Assembly: GCA_002502245.1 (NCBI GenBank)
Contig: DAPW01000011.1
Coordinates: 1 to 64,000 of the forward strand
Length of the DNA: 64,000 bases
Source of the DNA: Methanoregula sp. UBA154
GTDB taxonomy: Archaea; Halobacteriota; Methanomicrobia; Methanomicrobiales; Methanospirillaceae
Direction: 5' to 3'
Part shown: piece by piece, positions 1-8,885 of the stretch
Numbering within the stretch: the stretch's first letter is position 1
How the letters are laid out: the number at the start of each line of letters is the position of its first letter
Made by a program: the position numbers and the translations under genes
The notes under the pieces: model-generated
What the model saw: only the letters and a program-made list of their open reading frames with translations
What the model was told of the DNA's origin: nothing
The model's database searches: none

Positions 1-34
1 CAATTTTCATGGGAAATCATTGTTAAATGATTAA

Positions 35-473
35 ATCGCCCCCTTGCCCCAGCCCTGCCCCCGTTGGGGGCTCAATCGCGCATATGATGCTGTGAAATTA
101 TCTGTATACTGACCTCATTCAAAATAGCCCAGCTCATACGGCGTTATTGCAATTCGGGGATGCCACAGCGGCGGGGGCAAGGCCCAAAAAGAGCATCAGA
201 ATTGTACGATAGATTTCCTGAGAAAATTGAATCCTATCAGACAGAATAATGGGGGTTGAGACCCCCATAACCCCGATTATGACATATGCCGCCGCCCACG
301 ACGGGGCGCCCCCGCGGCGGATCAATGACTGATATTTCTAAAAAACACACAAACTGCCCCGCCGTGCCCCGGAGGGGCCCTGAGGCGGGGAGCCTTCGTG
401 AAAATTATGATGTCTTTTCCGATTTTCATCGTTCCGGCGTGAACTCCACCGGTTCGTACCCGTTTCTACAGAG
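35..473 (+). repeat. Full-length copy 1 of a dispersed ~437 bp intergenic repeat
   Basis: The copy starts with a C-rich box (CCCCCTTGCCCCAGCCCTG), continues through the phrase GGGGATGCCACAGCGGCGGG and a GCCGCCGCC...GCGGCGG box, and ends with a GCCCCGCCGTGCCCCGGAGG box and CCGTTTCTACAGAG. The same order of blocks is present at 21421-21857 on this strand and at 27824-28258 on the other strand. The GC-rich blocks are self-complementary and would fold as hairpins. Short reading frames inside are not kept open between copies, so it is probably non-coding. No terminal inverted repeats or target-site duplications were noticed. Confidence 0.85.
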
Positions 474-576
474 CATTTTTTTCAATTCAGGTTTCCTGTT
501 CAGCCACGAACGATCTGTTTCTCTCAGAGATCTCTAAAAATCAATCTTCAAGAAAAATTGTAAGAACCGCCTGGGG

Positions 577-1788
577 TCATTCCGCCCGCAGCGCCTCGAT
601 CGGGTCAAGGTTTGCCGCCCGCCAGGCCGGGTAGACTCCCGAGACAATGCAGATGGCGATCCCGATAGCCATCGATACCGGGACATAGATCAGGCTCTGG
701 TAGGTGAAGAAATAATCCGTTGTGCCGACCATGGCGAGCACGACGAGCCAGCCTAAGATAAGGCTCATGACTGCCCCGATGATGGCGCCGACGAGGCCGA
801 GAATCACCGCTTCATAGATGAACATCCGGAGCACCTCGCCTTTCTGGGTGCCGATGCTCCTGAGGATGCCGATCTCCCGGATCCGTTCGGTCACCGACAT
901 CATCATCACGTTGAAGATCGATGTCGCGGCAACCAGGAGCGAGATGCCGGCAATGGCCATGACAAACGTCGTCATCGTGCTGACTGTTGACGTGATGCTC
1001 TCCATCATACGGCTGCTATCCTGCACCCGGACCTCTTCCTCCTTGCGGTTCAGCTGGTCCTCAATGGCCTCGGTCGCCTCGTCTGCATCATCGATGTCGT
1101 CGAGAATGACGTTCACCTGCGCGTACTCGCCCTCCCCGCCATAGAGGCTGGTGAAGGCCTTCTCGGTCATGATGATGGCATTGTCGCTGTTGAGGTCCAT
1201 GGACATCCCTTTCTCCTCAAGGATACCGACGACCCGGACCTTCTGGATGACTGCTGCTTCATCATCCTCGTCACCGATGGTGATGCGGCTCCCGATCGTG
1301 AGGTCGTTGTTCTCTGCAAAGCTCGGGCCGACAACGACCGAACCTGAGGTCTGGGGGAGTGTCCCGTTATCTACCGTCAGGATCGTTGCCATGTCCTCAT
1401 CCCGCATTCCATAGATGGTTGCCCTGCGTTCCTGGTCCCGGATCCCGATCGTATCAGACTCCTGGTAGAGCGGGTAGACCGAACCGTATTTTCCGGCGGT
1501 CCGTTCAATATCCTCAAACTGCTCCCTGTCGATATAATTGTCATCGCTGGAACCGCTGCTGCCCGGCCCCATCATTCCGCCACCCCCGCCACTGCCAGAG
1601 TTTATGACCAGGACATTGGCCATTGCAGAGAGTTCTTCGGTAACCGACATGGTCATGTTTGCGCCCATCATTCCCATCGAGGATATGGCCACAACGCCAA
1701 TGACAATGCCGATGGCCGCGAGCAGCGAACGGAGGAAGTTGAGCCGGATACTCCGGAGCGAGAGCTGGAGGATGATGTCCTTCTTCAT
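577..1788 (-). CDS. ABC transporter permease, MacB/FtsX type
   Basis: This 403-residue permease has the MacB/LolE plan: one N-terminal membrane helix (about residues 18-40), a large extracytoplasmic domain (about 45-275), then three C-terminal helices of an FtsX domain. The periplasmic-type domain begins with a glycine-rich stretch (SGSGGGGGMMGPGSSG). In this family the ATPase powers mechanical movement of the outer domain, which exports or extracts substrates instead of importing them. Its ATG overlaps the stop of the upstream ATPase by 4 bases (ATGA), so the two are translationally coupled. It is the last gene of a three-gene minus-strand operon with the ATPase and a secreted COG1361-like protein. 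The substrate cannot be told from sequence. Confidence 0.9.
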   Translation of the reverse strand: MKKDIILQLSLRSIRLNFLRSLLAAIGIVIGVVAISSMGMMGANMTMSVTEELSAMANVLVINSGSGGGGGMMGPGSSGSSDDNYIDREQFEDIERTAGKYGSVYPLYQESDTIGIRDQERRATIYGMRDEDMATILTVDNGTLPQTSGSVVVGPSFAENNDLTIGSRITIGDEDDEAAVIQKVRVVGILEEKGMSMDLNSDNAIIMTEKAFTSLYGGEGEYAQVNVILDDIDDADEATEAIEDQLNRKEEEVRVQDSSRMMESITSTVSTMTTFVMAIAGISLLVAATSIFNVMMMSVTERIREIGILRSIGTQKGEVLRMFIYEAVILGLVGAIIGAVMSLILGWLVVLAMVGTTDYFFTYQSLIYVPVSMAIGIAICIVSGVYPAWRAANLDPIEALRAE

Positions 1789-2465
1789 GTTTCTTCCACC
1801 CTCCCGTCCTTGATCTGGATGATCCGTTCTGCCTGCTGTCCGATAGACGGGTCGTGGGTAACGATAATGACCGTCCTGCCCTGCCGGTGCAGGGTGGTGA
1901 GCATCTCCATGATCTGCCCGCCGGTCCGGGTATCCAGGTTGCCGGTCGGCTCATCGCAGAGGAGGATGTCCGGGTCGTTGATGAGCGCCCGCGCGATTGC
2001 AACCCGCTGCTGCTGCCCGCCTGAGAGCTCGGCCGGCTTGTGCTCTGCGAGGCGTTTATTGATGCCGACCTCGTTCAACAGCTGGCTGACCCGTCCCGTG
2101 GTATCGCTGCACCGGTGCTTGAGGATGTACGGGTATTCCACATTCTCATATGCCGAGAGGAGCGGGATGAGGTTGAACTTCTGGAAGATATAGCCGATGG
2201 CATTGAGCCGGAGGTCCGTGAGTTTCTCATCGGACATCTTCCGGATGTTCTTGCCGGTAATGCGCAGGATCCCGGAGGTCGGGATGTCCAGCCCCCCGAT
2301 CTGGTTGAGGAGGGTGGACTTGCCGGAGCCCGAGGGCCCCATGATCGCGACAAACTCTCCCCGTTCGATCCGGATGGAGAGGTGGTCGAGCGCGACCACG
2401 TCGCCGGAGGCGAGCGGATAAATCTTGGTCACATCTGATAGTTCGATGACCGGTACTGCTGTCAC
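1785..2465 (-). CDS. ABC transporter ATP-binding protein, MacB/LolD type
   Basis: A 226-residue ATPase of the MacB/LolD/FtsE group. The Walker A motif GPSGSGKST is at residues 43-51, the signature ELSGGQQQRVAIARAL is near 145, Walker B LLCDEPTGNLD follows, and the switch histidine lies in IVTHD. The GNLD after Walker B and the short length are typical for partners of FtsX-fold permeases. It sits between the secreted COG1361-like gene (27 bp gap) and the permease (4-base overlap). It should act on the cytoplasmic face, driving the permease at 577-1788. Confidence 0.93.
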   Translation of the reverse strand: MTAVPVIELSDVTKIYPLASGDVVALDHLSIRIERGEFVAIMGPSGSGKSTLLNQIGGLDIPTSGILRITGKNIRKMSDEKLTDLRLNAIGYIFQKFNLIPLLSAYENVEYPYILKHRCSDTTGRVSQLLNEVGINKRLAEHKPAELSGGQQQRVAIARALINDPDILLCDEPTGNLDTRTGGQIMEMLTTLHRQGRTVIIVTHDPSIGQQAERIIQIKDGRVEET

Positions 2466-2492
2466 AGAAAAACCCCGCCTTTAAAAATGGAT

Positions 2493-3800
2493 TTACTGCT
2501 CCTGCCCGGGGTCATCATCTTTTTCTCGCTTCTTCCTGAACCGGTCTGTCAGGGGTTTTAAGAGACCTTTTCTCCATGCGATAAGGAGTGCAATGATGGC
2601 AACGAGGATGATAACAATCTGGGTGATCGGGAGCTGGTTCATGCCGGATCCGAACCCTCCTATCATACTTCGCGGCTGACCGCCGGGTCCTCCTGCCGTT
2701 GCGCCGCTTATCGCGGCGGAGCCGGTTGATACCGAATTGCTGTTGGCAGAGACGCTGAATTTTTCTGTAAAGACATTCCCGTCCACATCCTTATACTCGA
2801 CAATGAGCGGGACTGCGCCCTTGTCCTGAGTGGTATAGGTCACTTCGAAGCTGGAGAAGTCGTCCGGTTCCAGGTTGCCGATCGCGTATACCGGGTTCGG
2901 GTTGACCGGCGTGGCCGGGCTCCCCACCGTGACTATGACTGACTTGGCATCGGAGAGGCCGTTGTTGGTCACATCCCCTTTCATGGTCATGGTCATGCCG
3001 GATGTGGAGCTCTCGATGTTGTTCACAACAATCTCCGCACCCTGCTTGTTCTTCCCGAGGGTGAGCGGGAGCACAACATCGGTGGTATGTTTGTTATCCC
3101 CGTTGTTGTAACTGATGTGGAACGTAACCCCGGTTGCTTTTTCCGGTGTGATGGCGAAGGGAACCTGGACAGAAGTTCCTGCCTTCAGGGTCCCGACATA
3201 GGATTCGTCAGGTGAGATGATGGCGCCATCTGCCTCAGGGACGATAAGGACATTTGTGATGTCAGCGGAACGGGGGTTGACAACGCTGACATTCACTCTG
3301 TCTTTTGTCGAGAGCGCGAACGTGTCAGGTTTTACCGCGATACTGGCCCTGACATCCGTAGAATCGATCTTAACCTTGATCTGCGAGTTGATCGCTTTTG
3401 CGCCATAGACCGTTGTCGATGTGGTAAAGAGCGGGAAATAGGTCCCGTCGCTGCCGTCCGCGGTGATGACAAAGTTGTAATCGATGGTCTCCCCGGGCCC
3501 GATTGAAGTTGCGGTAGCAAAGGCAGCGCTGTTGGTGACCTTTATATGGGGGTCCATCAGGTTCGGCTGGGAGACCGAGACGGATGTGTTGGCCGCGTTG
3601 GTGACATGGACGGTAACCGTTCCGGACTCACCGGGATAAAATACTGCAGGGGTAATCTCATAACCGGAGACATACACCAGCGCTGCAGCATCGCGGGAGT
3701 CGGTAACCGTTACGGTATTGCCGGACATTGAAGCAGCGCTCACGGCAGAGATGCCGGATACCAGGAGCAGGATGCTCACGATAATACATTGTACCTTCAT
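2493..3800 (-). CDS. Secreted, membrane-anchored COG1361/NEW3-like beta-sandwich protein of the ABC operon
   Basis: The chosen ATG at 3800 follows a TGGAG box 5-9 bases upstream and begins directly with a signal peptide (MKVQCIIVSILLLVSGISAV). A further in-frame start 48 bases upstream would place charged residues before it. The 435-residue product has repeated extracellular beta-sandwich segments rich in Thr, Ser, Val and Asn (NEW3/COG1361-like), a Gly/Pro-rich linker, a C-terminal helix (about 395-415) and a basic cytoplasmic tail (FRKKREKDDD). It is the first gene of the operon with the ATPase and permease, so a role as their extracellular partner is likely (inference). Such triplets are common in methanogens, but their substrates are unknown. 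Confidence 0.82.
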   Translation of the reverse strand: MKVQCIIVSILLLVSGISAVSAASMSGNTVTVTDSRDAAALVYVSGYEITPAVFYPGESGTVTVHVTNAANTSVSVSQPNLMDPHIKVTNSAAFATATSIGPGETIDYNFVITADGSDGTYFPLFTTSTTVYGAKAINSQIKVKIDSTDVRASIAVKPDTFALSTKDRVNVSVVNPRSADITNVLIVPEADGAIISPDESYVGTLKAGTSVQVPFAITPEKATGVTFHISYNNGDNKHTTDVVLPLTLGKNKQGAEIVVNNIESSTSGMTMTMKGDVTNNGLSDAKSVIVTVGSPATPVNPNPVYAIGNLEPDDFSSFEVTYTTQDKGAVPLIVEYKDVDGNVFTEKFSVSANSNSVSTGSAAISGATAGGPGGQPRSMIGGFGSGMNQLPITQIVIILVAIIALLIAWRKGLLKPLTDRFRKKREKDDDPGQEQ

Positions 3801-3879
3801 ACATTCTCCATGTGTTTTCACGATCCGGTCCGCCTGGACATTCTCCAAATCCCTGGACAGGGACCGTGTTACAAATTGT

Positions 3880-3936
3880 AATGTATACTTTACATTTTGT
3901 TATTTATAAAGTTTGTTTAATGTGTTAAACTTTACA
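3880..3936 (-). promoter_or_regulatory. Promoter with dyad and direct repeats before the ABC operon
   Basis: An AT-rich stretch holds a TATA-like ATTTATAAA at 3902-3910. A perfect inverted repeat AATGTA-TACTT-TACATT lies at 3880-3896, between the TATA and the start at 3800. ACTTTACA occurs twice as a direct repeat, at 3887-3894 and 3929-3936, on either side of the TATA. That layout fits a regulator binding site, but the regulator is not identified. Confidence 0.5.
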
Positions 3937-4057
3937 ATATGGAAAAAAGAGGGGATAAAAACTATCCTGGACCTGCACGGTGACCGGGACCGCAACCGGA
4001 TGGGCAGGACCGTCCGTGAAGGAATATCCGGGTACGGGATCCGGTAAAAGGGAATGA

Positions 4058-4276
4058 TCAATCAATATCAATACTCAGGTGCGCGTCATCGTACTGGAAG
4101 ACCTCTTCGATGTTGACGCTGAAACGGCGGGATATGCGGAAGGCAAGGTCCAGGCTCGGGACATACTTACCCTTCTCGATGGCAAGGATCGTCTGGCGGG
4201 TGACCCCGATTGCCTGTGCCAGGTCTTCCTGAGTGAGATCGTGCATGGCACGGAAGACCTTGATCTTATTCCGCAT
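4058..4276 (-). CDS. XRE/Cro-type HTH transcriptional regulator
   Basis: A 72-residue single-domain helix-turn-helix protein starting MRNKIKVFRA and containing LTQEDLAQAIGVTRQTILAI and SLDLAFRISRRFSVNIEEVF, a textbook short XRE fold. The ATG at 4276 was chosen because homologues begin here; a start 30 bases upstream would add a non-conserved leader. The start lies inside the last codons of the upstream membrane-protein gene (11 bp overlap), so the two are coupled. Small XRE proteins paired with a DUF2178-like membrane protein recur in archaea and are thought to autoregulate. Direct repeats at 4725-4755 are the natural candidate site. Confidence 0.9.
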   Translation of the reverse strand: MRNKIKVFRAMHDLTQEDLAQAIGVTRQTILAIEKGKYVPSLDLAFRISRRFSVNIEEVFQYDDAHLSIDID

Positions 4277-4712
4277 CGGTCTCCCATTCCCCGTATTTGC
4301 GGGCATAATAGATCCTGAACCCGACGTACAGGAAGATCATCAGGCAGAGCAGTCCCAGCTGGAAGTACCCCATCATCCGCGGGCCAAGCAGTTCCGGGGG
4401 GCGGACCGGTACAGACGCACGAGGAAACGTGGGGACATAGAGGATTTGCATAACCGCCCCGATGGAGAGGGCGCAGAAGACCACCCAGAAGACCTGGAAT
4501 GTCCTGAGGGATGCCTGCTCCGTGATCCTGGTGGTGCGTTCATCCTCAATAAAATCGGTAACCTTTTTCCGGATAAGGTAGATGATCAGGATCGCGACAA
4601 TGAATGATGGTTCGATAATGAACGGGTGGTGAACCTCAACAGAATACCAGAAGATCGCGAGCAGGGCAAGCGCAATACACCCGACAACCAGATAGAAAGT
4701 ATTTTTCTTCAT
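4266..4712 (-). CDS. Small four-helix membrane protein (DUF2178-like)
   Basis: A 148-residue integral membrane protein with four predicted helices: about residues 5-25, 30-48, 72-95 and 110-132. The cytoplasmic loop after helix 2 carries RKKVTDFIEDERTTRITEQA. The DERT segment and the neighbouring XRE gene are characteristic of DUF2178 proteins (recognised from memory). It is the first gene of a two-gene operon and its end overlaps the regulator. The role is unknown; coupling to a membrane signal or to regulator sequestration is speculation. Confidence 0.8.
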   Translation of the reverse strand: MKKNTFYLVVGCIALALLAIFWYSVEVHHPFIIEPSFIVAILIIYLIRKKVTDFIEDERTTRITEQASLRTFQVFWVVFCALSIGAVMQILYVPTFPRASVPVRPPELLGPRMMGYFQLGLLCLMIFLYVGFRIYYARKYGEWETDAE

Positions 4713-4724
4713 GCAATCTCTTTG

Positions 4725-4755
4725 TTTGGTGTATAAGACATTTTGTTGTATAAAG
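4725..4755 (-). promoter_or_regulatory. Direct repeat TTTGKTGTATAA x2 upstream of the DUF2178-XRE operon
   Basis: TTTGGTGTATAAG (4725-4737) and TTTGTTGTATAAAG (4742-4755) are spaced 17 bp apart, starting 13 bp upstream of the operon's first codon. They also supply TATA-like cores. They are a plausible autoregulatory site for the XRE protein (inference). Confidence 0.45.
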
Positions 4756-5030
4756 TTGACTATTCCTATCCCTTTTTATCGTATCTTTCCCGGTGAAAAA
4801 TGATGTCCGGCCCGGTTGTAATCTCCGTCACAGGCGAAAGAAACGGATTTTCACCCCCCGGGAATCCTTTCCCTCCGCTATCATCCGTTTTTCCCGGGGG
4901 TTCTTGATAGGGAAATGGGGAACAGGGGGATCTTCTCTTCACGCTTTCGTAAAACCAGGCATATCGTTTTCGGAAGGAAAAAGGAAAGGGTAAAGTATCA
5001 ACTTGGCCCCTAACTTCCAGCTCTAACAGT

Positions 5031-5176
5031 AGTCCCCTTGCGCCAGCCCTGCCCCCATTGGGGGCTCATGGCGCATGCGATTCCTCTGTATTACCTAAAA
5101 TCACGGTTCAGGTACTGCAGCACTATCGCAACCGGGGCGCCATAGTGGCGGGGCGAAGCACCTGGAGCGTCGGCGT
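5031..5176 (+). repeat. Partial copy of the dispersed repeat (left half)
   Basis: This partial copy contains the left box, in which GCGCCA...TGGCGC encloses CCCCC-ATT-GGGGG (a strong hairpin). It is followed by the tract GGTACTGCAGCACTATCGCAACC and the box GGGGCGCCATAGTGGCGGGG. The right half of the full element is absent. Apart from this copy and the dyad at 5386, I see nothing in 4756-5434. Confidence 0.75.
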
Positions 5177-5385
5177 TTTTCGATCATCGGCAGGTGCATT
5201 TTTTCGCCTTTTATTCCGGGCAGGCATTTTTCTTGTTTTTCCATCGTAAATCCTTTTTGAACTCAGGGGTTAAAATTACACTTTAACCAAAGGAAATATG
5301 TATCTTTTTGTCTTACCCCGACATTATTCCAGGGAATTTCCAGTCTCACGGTCCGGACTTTTTTATCCTTTCTTTCAGAGCAAAA

Positions 5386-5402
5386 TTTGGGTATATCCCA
5401 AA
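5386..5402 (+). promoter_or_regulatory. Perfect dyad TTTGGG-TATAT-CCCAAA, candidate metal-regulator operator
   Basis: Six-base perfect arms flank TATAT, 32 bp upstream of the DtxR-like gene. The core overlaps what would be the TATA box, so binding would block transcription. The adjacent gene encodes a DtxR-type regulator, which makes this its likely operator (inference). Confidence 0.55.
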
Positions 5403-5434
5403 CATTCATCTCGATCGCCATGTAACAGAAACCT

Positions 5435-5875
5435 ATGGAGATCCGTGACGGTCTTGGCCTTTCCCCCCGGAAAGTGACCTATCTCAAGTATTTTTTAGAA
5501 CGGGGCAGCACGGTAAAAACAAATGATCTGGCAACGCGGTTTGATGTCGATCCGTCTACCATTACGAAAACCTTAAACGAACTTTCCGGTGCCGGTCTTC
5601 TGATCCTTGCCCCGTACCATGGGGCCAGCCTCTCGCCGGCAGGGCAGCTCTATGCGGCGTTCCTCGTGAAGCGGCACCGTATCCTTGCACTGGCCCTGAC
5701 CCATTACGGCCTGAGCGATGAGGAGGCCTGTACGGAGGTCTCCCGTTTCGAGAGCCTTGTCTCAAAGCACACGATTGACCGGATGTGCCAGGCTATGGGG
5801 CACCCCAGCCGGGGGGTCTGCGGGGAGATCACCCACGATACCGGGTGTCTCGGGAACGGGCGGCGACCGTCATGA
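5435..5875 (+). CDS. DtxR/MntR-family metal-dependent regulator
   Basis: A 146-residue protein with an N-terminal winged helix (LATRFDVDPSTITKTLNELS, about residues 29-48). It is followed by a wing and a DtxR dimerisation/metal domain with HRILALALTHYGLSDEEA and ESLVSKHTIDRMCQAMGHP, which carry the His, Glu and Cys ligand positions expected of the family. It lacks the C-terminal SH3-like domain, as MntR does. It is the first gene before cbiQ-cbiO-cbiM, so nickel or cobalt responsive control of this transporter is likely. Which metal it senses cannot be read from sequence. A perfect dyad lies just upstream. Confidence 0.88.
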   Translation: MEIRDGLGLSPRKVTYLKYFLERGSTVKTNDLATRFDVDPSTITKTLNELSGAGLLILAPYHGASLSPAGQLYAAFLVKRHRILALALTHYGLSDEEACTEVSRFESLVSKHTIDRMCQAMGHPSRGVCGEITHDTGCLGNGRRPS

Positions 5876-5912
5876 TGGCCCGATCGTCTGGATCTCCGGA
5901 GTGCGGTTTGCG

Positions 5913-6728
5913 ATGAGTTCCACGTCCCTCTCCCCACATATTCCGGACATTGACCTAATCACGTACTACGCGGAAAACAAGAACTCGATCTTCTCCCGCA
6001 CGAGCCCGTGGACCAAGGCGCTGCTTCTGGTCTTTGTCGTCCTCCTCATCACCGTCAGCCGCAGCCTCTTCCTGCTGGCAGGACTGTATCTTATCATCCT
6101 ATTCCTCTACCTGCTTGCCGGTCTCCCGGCACGAAAACTTGTTGCATGGTACGCGCTCCCGGTCCTGTTTGTCCTCTCGCTGGTGGGCCTGATGGCCTGG
6201 GGCGAACGCGGCATACCCCTCCTGTCATGGACCGTTGGCGGCTTTACGATTGCCCTGACCGACAATGGCATCCTCCTTGTGATCACCCTCCTGATAAAAG
6301 CGCTCATCACGGTCACGTATTCGCTCTTTTTCCTTATGACCACCCGCTACCAGCATGTTGCCGGCATCATCTCGCGTGTCTTTCCTGCTCCGCTCGACCA
6401 GATCTTCCTCATGGCGTACCGTTTTCTCTCCCTGACACTCGCTATGACCGCTTCTCTCTTCAAGGCTATACGCTCGCGGGGCGGTGGTCTCGTGCACAGC
6501 CTGCGGGTTCAGGGCCGGCTGTTTGCCGGCGTATTCGCGCTGGTCTTCATCCGCTCTTTCGAGCGGGGCGAACGGGTTCACAAGGCAATGCTCGCCCGGG
6601 GGTTCACCGGGTCGTACCCCCTCTCCGGAGAAGTCCCCCGGCCCGGGATTGCTGAATACGGCCTGCTGATCGTGACCGGGGCGCTGGTAACCGCAGCAGT
6701 GATCACCTCACCATACCGGGGGTGGTGA
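5913..6728 (+). CDS. cbiQ: ECF transporter T component CbiQ (cobalt/nickel)
   Basis: A 271-residue membrane protein that couples the ATPase to the substrate-specific subunit. The start ATG at 5913 begins MSSTSLSPHIPDIDLITYYA, follows a GGAG box at 5898 and opens 37 bp after the regulator; earlier in-frame codons translate to shadow sequence. It has about five hydrophobic helices and the two Arg-Gly coupling motifs of EcfT proteins (KAIRSRGGGL and KAMLARGFTGS, near residues 184 and 223). TGATG overlap with the downstream ATPase shows coupling. Confidence 0.9.
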   Translation: MSSTSLSPHIPDIDLITYYAENKNSIFSRTSPWTKALLLVFVVLLITVSRSLFLLAGLYLIILFLYLLAGLPARKLVAWYALPVLFVLSLVGLMAWGERGIPLLSWTVGGFTIALTDNGILLVITLLIKALITVTYSLFFLMTTRYQHVAGIISRVFPAPLDQIFLMAYRFLSLTLAMTASLFKAIRSRGGGLVHSLRVQGRLFAGVFALVFIRSFERGERVHKAMLARGFTGSYPLSGEVPRPGIAEYGLLIVTGALVTAAVITSPYRGW

Positions 6729-7633
6729 TGCTGGCAATCATACGCCGGAACCCGGAAGCCCCCCATTGCCCGCCGGTCGACCGTGAACGGGAACTGATCC
6801 ATGTCGACTGCGCGAGCCATACCTATCCCGACGGCAGCGTGGGCATCCATGACATGTGCTTTTTTGTGATGAAAAACGAGATCGTGGCCATCTGCGGTCC
6901 GAACGGGTCCGGCAAGTCCACGCTGATCGAGCACCTCAACGGCCTGCTCCTTCCTTCGCCCGGCACCATCTGGGTGAACGGCCGGACAATCTCCGGCGGT
7001 GAGCAGGCCGGACTCTGGAAAGAAGTGGGGGTCGTCTTCCAGCGCTCCGATGACCAGCTCTTTGCCCCGACCGTGCTCGATGATGTGATGTTCGGGCCGC
7101 TCAATCTCGGCCTTACACCGGACGAAGCCCGTGCCAGGGCAATGGAGGCTCTCAGGACAACCGGCGCAGCGGACCTGATCCACAAGCTCCCGAATTACCT
7201 GAGCGGCGGGCAGAAACGGCTGGTCTCGATTGCCGGTATTCTTGCCATGAAACCGATGGTCATTGCCCTGGATGAGCCGACCTCGGACCTCGATCCTGTC
7301 CATGCGGGGATGATCGAGCAGATCATCGTTGACCTTAAGCAGCGTCTCGGTATCAGCATTGTCATCGCCACCCACGATATGGATCTTGTCGCCCGGATTG
7401 CGGACCGGGTCTGCCTTGTACAGAACGGGTCCGTCTTTGCCGAAGGCCTGCCGGAGGAGATCTTCTACGCACCCTCTCTGATGGCGGAGGCCGGGCTGAG
7501 ACTGCCGGTGCCCGTGCAGGTGTACCTCGATTACTGCAGCGCGATCGGCGCTGTCCCGTCCGGTCGCCCCCTGCGGCCTGCAGAACTTACCGCGGCACTG
7601 CTGGGAACCGGTCGCGACCACGGTTTGGAGTGA
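6728..7633 (+). CDS. cbiO: ECF transporter ATPase CbiO (cobalt/nickel)
   Basis: A 301-residue ATPase with Walker A GPNGSGKST, Q-loop VVFQRSDDQLFAPTVLDDV, signature LSGGQKRLVSIAG, Walker B VIALDEPTSDLDP and an H-switch IATHDMD. The QRSDDQLF and FGPLNLGL segments are typical of CbiO/EcfA. The ATG at 6728 overlaps the cbiQ stop (TGATG); two GTG codons just upstream are alternatives. The last 40 residues form the usual C-terminal extension. It powers the CbiQ-CbiM complex encoded around it. Confidence 0.93.
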   Translation: MLAIIRRNPEAPHCPPVDRERELIHVDCASHTYPDGSVGIHDMCFFVMKNEIVAICGPNGSGKSTLIEHLNGLLLPSPGTIWVNGRTISGGEQAGLWKEVGVVFQRSDDQLFAPTVLDDVMFGPLNLGLTPDEARARAMEALRTTGAADLIHKLPNYLSGGQKRLVSIAGILAMKPMVIALDEPTSDLDPVHAGMIEQIIVDLKQRLGISIVIATHDMDLVARIADRVCLVQNGSVFAEGLPEEIFYAPSLMAEAGLRLPVPVQVYLDYCSAIGAVPSGRPLRPAELTAALLGTGRDHGLE

Positions 7634-7699
7634 TCCCAAATTTTACGGTATCCTGATAAACCCCGGAGGAGAAACAGTCATCCCTGCAGGTGAATTCCC

Positions 7700-8347
7700 A
7701 TGGCACACATCCATCTTGAAGACGGTTCGTTCACCCTGTTCTGGGTCATCATCTGGTGGGTAGTTGCCCTGGCCGTGATCGGCGCTGCCCTGGTCGTTCT
7801 CCGCACCCGGAAACCGGACCCGCGGCGTATCACGGTTGCCGCGTTCTGCACGGCAGCAGCGTTTGCCCTGTTCCAGGTTGATATTCCTATAGCGGGAGGC
7901 GTCCATATCAGCCTCACCCCTCTCGTCGGCATCCTGACCGGCCCGGTTATCGGCTCGCTCATTGTCCTGATCACCAACATCCTCGCTGCGGCGATTGGTC
8001 ATGGCGGCTGGGGGGTGATCGGTGCCAACGTACTGGTCAATTTTTCTGAAGTTGTTGTGGCGTACGGGACATACCGTGGCCTGCGGAACCTGGTACCCGA
8101 CCTCTTTTCCCGGGCCGGTATCGCAACCTTCACCGGATTATTGTGCGGGAACCTTGCGATGATTGCAATCGTGCTTGTCTCGGGGATCCAGGGGGTGAAC
8201 CAGGACCCGGAGCAGGTGCTGGCCGGCCTCACCCTTATCGCCGCGATCAACATGGTGGTCGCGATCATCGAAGCGCTGATGACGGGGCTCGTGGTCTCCT
8301 CTATCGGGAAGATGCGGCCGGACCTGCTGGAAAGCGAACGGAAATGA
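7700..8347 (+). CDS. CbiM-like ECF permease, divergent N terminus
   Basis: A 215-residue integral membrane protein with about six helices and CbiM landmarks (VDIPIAGGVHISLTPLVGIL, HGGWGVIGANVLVNF). The N terminus reads MAHIHLEDGSF instead of the canonical MHIPDGF/MHIMEGF, so the first His is at position 3, not 2. In characterised CbiM/NikM the mature N-terminal His2 helps bind the metal, so this variant may bind differently. A GGAGGAGA box precedes the start. It follows cbiQ and cbiO (66 bp gap) and completes a transporter in which no CbiN is visible. Confidence 0.85.
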   Translation: MAHIHLEDGSFTLFWVIIWWVVALAVIGAALVVLRTRKPDPRRITVAAFCTAAAFALFQVDIPIAGGVHISLTPLVGILTGPVIGSLIVLITNILAAAIGHGGWGVIGANVLVNFSEVVVAYGTYRGLRNLVPDLFSRAGIATFTGLLCGNLAMIAIVLVSGIQGVNQDPEQVLAGLTLIAAINMVVAIIEALMTGLVVSSIGKMRPDLLESERK

Positions 8348-8885
8348 CCGCTCTTTTGCGCAGTGACAGCTGACTGAAGGTTTGAAAACAGATCTGTTTC
8401 TGATCCGGTCAGCTCTTTTCGGAAAACCGTGAAAGCAGGCGACTGCATCGCTGCCGGCCGGTTGAAAACAACATTTCGTAAAAAAAGGAGAGTATTCCGT
8501 TCTCGGTTTTCATGCCCTGTTGAACGGGTCAGCGCATCTTTCGTTCCCCCGGATCCCGCGCTTAGATCGCCGTGCCTTCTCCAGTCCCTTCAGGCAGCAG
8601 GATTTGTGTGTCAGGATGCAGGTGTCCGTCATCGGGCAAGCGGGACTCCGGACAAAAAAAGGGCTTACATAACATCGCCTTGAAGTGCAGTGCTGTATGT
8701 TCTTGTATTTTCAGAAGACTGTACTTTTGATAACCATAAAATGATTCTTGCTCAACCCGGTGTTTTTCAGTACCCATTGCCGGTTTAACCTTCTGCGAAA
8801 ATTCATACGGAGTATTACGTAAAGCGAATATTTTTCAAAACCTTAAAAAACAATCAGCTATGATATTCACATCACTGGAACATCT
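8348..8885. other. Intergenic region without a supported gene
   Basis: This stretch runs between the CbiM-like gene and nikR. Reading frames here are short and lack codon bias. The last 70 bases are AT-rich (CCTTAAAAAACAATCAGCTA) and probably hold the nikR promoter. No dispersed-repeat box was recognised. Confidence 0.4.

Noticed and set aside
286..537. Short open frame across repeat copy 1 with partial equivalents in copies 2 and 3
   Set aside because: The frame is interrupted in copy 2 and substitutions do not favour synonymous changes, so the repeat is probably not coding.
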